The notes under the pieces: generated by a model | What the model saw: the letters and a program-made list of their open reading frames with translations, nothing else | Told to the model about the DNA's origin: nothing | Database searches by the model: none | Part shown: piece after piece, positions 6,619-8,287 of the stretch | How positions within the stretch are numbered: the stretch's first letter is position 1 | Layout: every line of letters starts with the position of its first letter | Origin: Nitrospirota bacterium | Lineage (GTDB): Bacteria; Nitrospirota; Nitrospiria; Nitrospirales; Nitrospiraceae | Reading direction: 5' to 3' | Length of the DNA stretch: 8,287 bases | NCBI GenBank assembly: GCA_005877535.1 | Contig: VBOM01000095.1 | Location: forward strand, 1-8,287 | Translations under genes and position numbers: made by a program

Positions 6619-6743
6619 GGCGGGGCGGGGCGAGAAGGGCGGGACATGCGTAAAAAGCAAGAAGGGCGGGATGTGGAGGAAGGGTGGAAAGCCAGGCCCG
6701 CTTTTGCCTGTCCCCCGCTTTTCGCTTGTCTCGCCTGTCTCGC
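6619..6743 (+). repeat. Purine/pyrimidine inverted-repeat tract with a 27-bp duplication spanning the lptE start
   Basis: The left half (6619-6672) is G/A-rich and the right half (6697-6743) C/T-rich. AGAAGGGCGGGA occurs at 6633-6644 and again at 6660-6671, exactly 27 bp apart. A start codon follows each after one base: ATG at 6646, GTG at 6673. Downstream, CCCGCTTTT occurs at 6697-6705 and at 6714-6722 and is complementary to the repeat. For example, 6661-6670 pairs with 6714-6723 over 10 bp, including two G-U pairs. TCGCTTGTCTCGCCTGTCTCGC at 6722-6743 is itself a short repeat. The tract overlaps the start and the signal-peptide codons of lptE. It resembles a repeat element captured into the gene; that origin is an inference. 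Confidence 0.6.
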
Positions 6744-7314
6744 GCTCTTGGTCGGCTGTGGCTATCAATTCCGTGTGGAGGGAGCTGGGCCCACAATCGG
6801 GAGTGCAACGGCGACATCCTCTTCCACGTCACCGCCACCGCGGTTGATAGTCCGGATCTTGGAGAATAAGAGTTTTGAACCTAACCTGGAAACCCGTTAC
6901 ACCAACTATCTGCGCCACGAATTTTCATCTGGCAGTGGGGCCCAGATCGTTGCGGATACTGAGGCGGCCGATCTTGTGCTGTCCGGGAAGATTCTCTCGG
7001 TCAGTGTTCCGACGCTCAGTTTCAGCCAGACCACTACGCTGGAAAGCCGTGCAGAGGTTTTGGTGATCGTCAAGGTGGAGGAGACCAGGACGAACCGTCT
7101 CGTGTGGGCGCAAACGGCGAAGGGCACCTCAGAGTTCTACGTGACGTCCGACCTCCAGTTCAATCGCGTCCTGCAGAATAGGGCCTTGGAACAAGCTGGC
7201 CGTTTCATCGCCGAGGACTTGGCGTCCCGCTTTCTGCTTCAGTTGGAATCGGGGCAGCTGGCAAAGCCGCCCGCGCCTCAGGCGTCGGACAGCGTGGACA
7301 CCAACATCAAATAA
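6646..7314 (+). CDS. lptE: LptE-like LPS-assembly lipoprotein
   Basis: LptE is an outer-membrane lipoprotein that plugs the LptD barrel and helps insert lipopolysaccharide in the outer leaflet. The 222-residue product has a hydrophobic stretch at about 19-37 and a lipobox LVGC (35-38), so Cys38 would be lipidated and become the mature N-terminus. The family pattern follows: CGYQFR at 38-43, then, after a Ser/Thr/Pro linker (50-65), LIVRILENKSFEPNLETRYTN, whose ENKSFEP core is characteristic, then LR-x-EF and a conserved beta/alpha core ending in a helix with RFIAEDLASRF. The C-terminal 20 residues are a Pro/Ser-rich tail. The start is ambiguous: ATG 6646 and GTG 6673 lie in duplicated, near-identical contexts with the same AAGGGCGGG binding site. 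The GTG start would give a signal peptide of 28 residues instead of 37. The gene sits 33 bp after leuS and 14 bp before holA, consistent with co-transcription. Confidence 0.88.
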   Translation: MRKKQEGRDVEEGWKARPAFACPPLFACLACLALLVGCGYQFRVEGAGPTIGSATATSSSTSPPPRLIVRILENKSFEPNLETRYTNYLRHEFSSGSGAQIVADTEAADLVLSGKILSVSVPTLSFSQTTTLESRAEVLVIVKVEETRTNRLVWAQTAKGTSEFYVTSDLQFNRVLQNRALEQAGRFIAEDLASRFLLQLESGQLAKPPAPQASDSVDTNIK

Positions 7315-7328
7315 ATAAGGTATCCACT

Positions 7329-8287
7329 ATGGCCTCAACGATTTCTCATGCTCAGCTCATTGCCCAGCTTGCGCAAGGAACGGTCGCCCCGCTGTATGCT
7401 GTAGTCGGCGAGGAAGATTTGCTGCGCGATATGGCTCTGGGTACACTGAAGACCGCGTTGTTGGGGGAGGGCGAGAGCGACTTCAATTGCGATCTGTTCT
7501 ATGGAGACGACGTGAGCGGGGCAGAAATTGTCGCCTGTGCTTCGGAAGTAGCCGTGTTTGCGGCTCGCCGATTGGTGGTGGTGAAAGCAGCCGATAAACT
7601 TCCGGCTCGGGAGTGCGACGCGATCCTTCCCTATCTGAAGGATCCGAATGCCTCCACGGCCGTGATCTTCGTCGCATCAAAACTTGATGGCCGACTCAAG
7701 TTCACTCAGGCCCTAGGAAAGGTCGCGGTGACGGTCGACTGTTCTCCTTTCAGAGAGACCCAGTGGCTTCCCTGGCTCAGACAGGACGCTGAACGGGTCG
7801 GGATCCGGCTCAACGAGGAGGCTATTGAGTTGCTCAAAGAGGCCTGTGGCGGCTCGCTATACTCGGTTCGGCGTGAACTGGAAAAGCTGGCTGCCTATGT
7901 CTCGCCCGGCCAGGCTGTCACCGCCGGCGATGTAGCGACGTTGCGCGGAACAGAACCTGGTGCTTCCGTGTTTGATTTGACCTTGGCGATCGGCGGGAAA
8001 AACCGCGGGAGGGTGTTGGCGATCCTCGCCAGAAATCTGGAAGCAGGGGAGGCTCCCCTGAGAATCCTTGGTTCACTGGCCTGGCAATATCGGAGACTGT
8101 GGAAGGTCAAGGAAGTCATACGGCAAGGGGGTCGCGAGGGGGAGGCCGCTCGGACCTTGCGCATGGATCCTTACAAGGTGCGGGCATTTCTCGAGCAATT
8201 TTCTGACGCCCATCTGCTTGAGGCGCTTCGGCTATTTTTGGATGCCGATGCCAGGCTGAAGGGTGGAAGTGGTGGACGTCCCGCACG
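7329..8287 (+). CDS. holA: DNA polymerase III delta subunit, incomplete at window end
   Basis: HolA is the delta subunit of the clamp loader, which opens the beta sliding clamp during replication. The 319 codons present contain an N-terminal PLYAVVGEEDLL (21-32), the usual signature of the family. A degenerate AAA+-like region includes RRLVVVKAADKLP (80-92) and AVIFVASKLDGRLKF (111-125). SVRRELEKLAAY (179-190) is another conserved spot. The helical collar-type C-terminal domain follows, with VFDLTLAIGGKNR (214-226), EAPLRILGSLAWQYR (241-255) and LFLDADARLKGG (302-313). Families are about 330-345 residues long, so perhaps 20 residues and the stop lie beyond 8287. No Walker A is expected in delta. 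AAGG at 7317-7320, eight bases before the ATG, is a reasonable ribosome-binding site. The gene starts 14 bp after the lptE stop, so it is most likely translated from the leuS-lptE transcript. Confidence 0.93.
   Translation, partial: MASTISHAQLIAQLAQGTVAPLYAVVGEEDLLRDMALGTLKTALLGEGESDFNCDLFYGDDVSGAEIVACASEVAVFAARRLVVVKAADKLPARECDAILPYLKDPNASTAVIFVASKLDGRLKFTQALGKVAVTVDCSPFRETQWLPWLRQDAERVGIRLNEEAIELLKEACGGSLYSVRRELEKLAAYVSPGQAVTAGDVATLRGTEPGASVFDLTLAIGGKNRGRVLAILARNLEAGEAPLRILGSLAWQYRRLWKVKEVIRQGGREGEAARTLRMDPYKVRAFLEQFSDAHLLEALRLFLDADARLKGGSGGRPA

Noticed and set aside
5605..6768. 387-codon minus-strand open frame across leuS and the lptE start
   Set aside because: It is a shadow of leuS: rich in His, Arg and Pro with no domain that I recognise, while the plus strand is unmistakable LeuRS.

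Overview
The window reads as ordinary chromosomal DNA from a GC-rich Gram-negative bacterium. Nitrospira or another member of the Nitrospirota is the best guess. This rests on the protein character, the leuS-lptE-holA order, and intergenic heptamer and inverted repeats of a kind I remember from Nitrospira genomes. It is an inference, not a database result. An LPS-assembly lipoprotein (LptE) implies an outer membrane.

Layout from left to right. Positions 1-146 hold part of a small inverted-repeat element that carries four tandem heptamers. Positions 176-1024 (minus) encode an unrecognised exported protein built from repeated beta-rich modules. A 292-bp spacer with two small hairpins follows. 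Positions 1317-2693 (minus) encode the ribosome-assembly GTPase Der. A 72-bp divergent spacer separates der from a YrfG-type purine nucleotidase (2766-3443, plus). That gene converges on a METTL7-like SAM methyltransferase (3440-4060, minus), and their stop codons interlock in a shared CTAG. A 116-bp divergent spacer leads to leuS (4177-6612), lptE (6646-7314) and holA (7329 to the window edge, incomplete), all on the plus strand and closely spaced like an operon.

The genes are mostly housekeeping: ribosome biogenesis, tRNA leucylation, outer-membrane LPS transport, and loading of the replication clamp. They share no single pathway. leuS-lptE-holA look co-transcribed. The methyltransferase and the nucleotidase are single genes that probably have their own promoters.

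I see no phage, toxin-antitoxin, CRISPR, defence or biosynthetic cluster, and no RNA gene. The most interesting features are small. At the 5' end of lptE a 27-bp in-frame duplication copies both the ribosome-binding site and the start codon inside an inverted-repeat tract that also encodes the lipoprotein signal peptide. There are also the repeat element at the left edge, the internally repeated exported protein, and promoters placed so close to start codons that near-leaderless mRNAs are likely.
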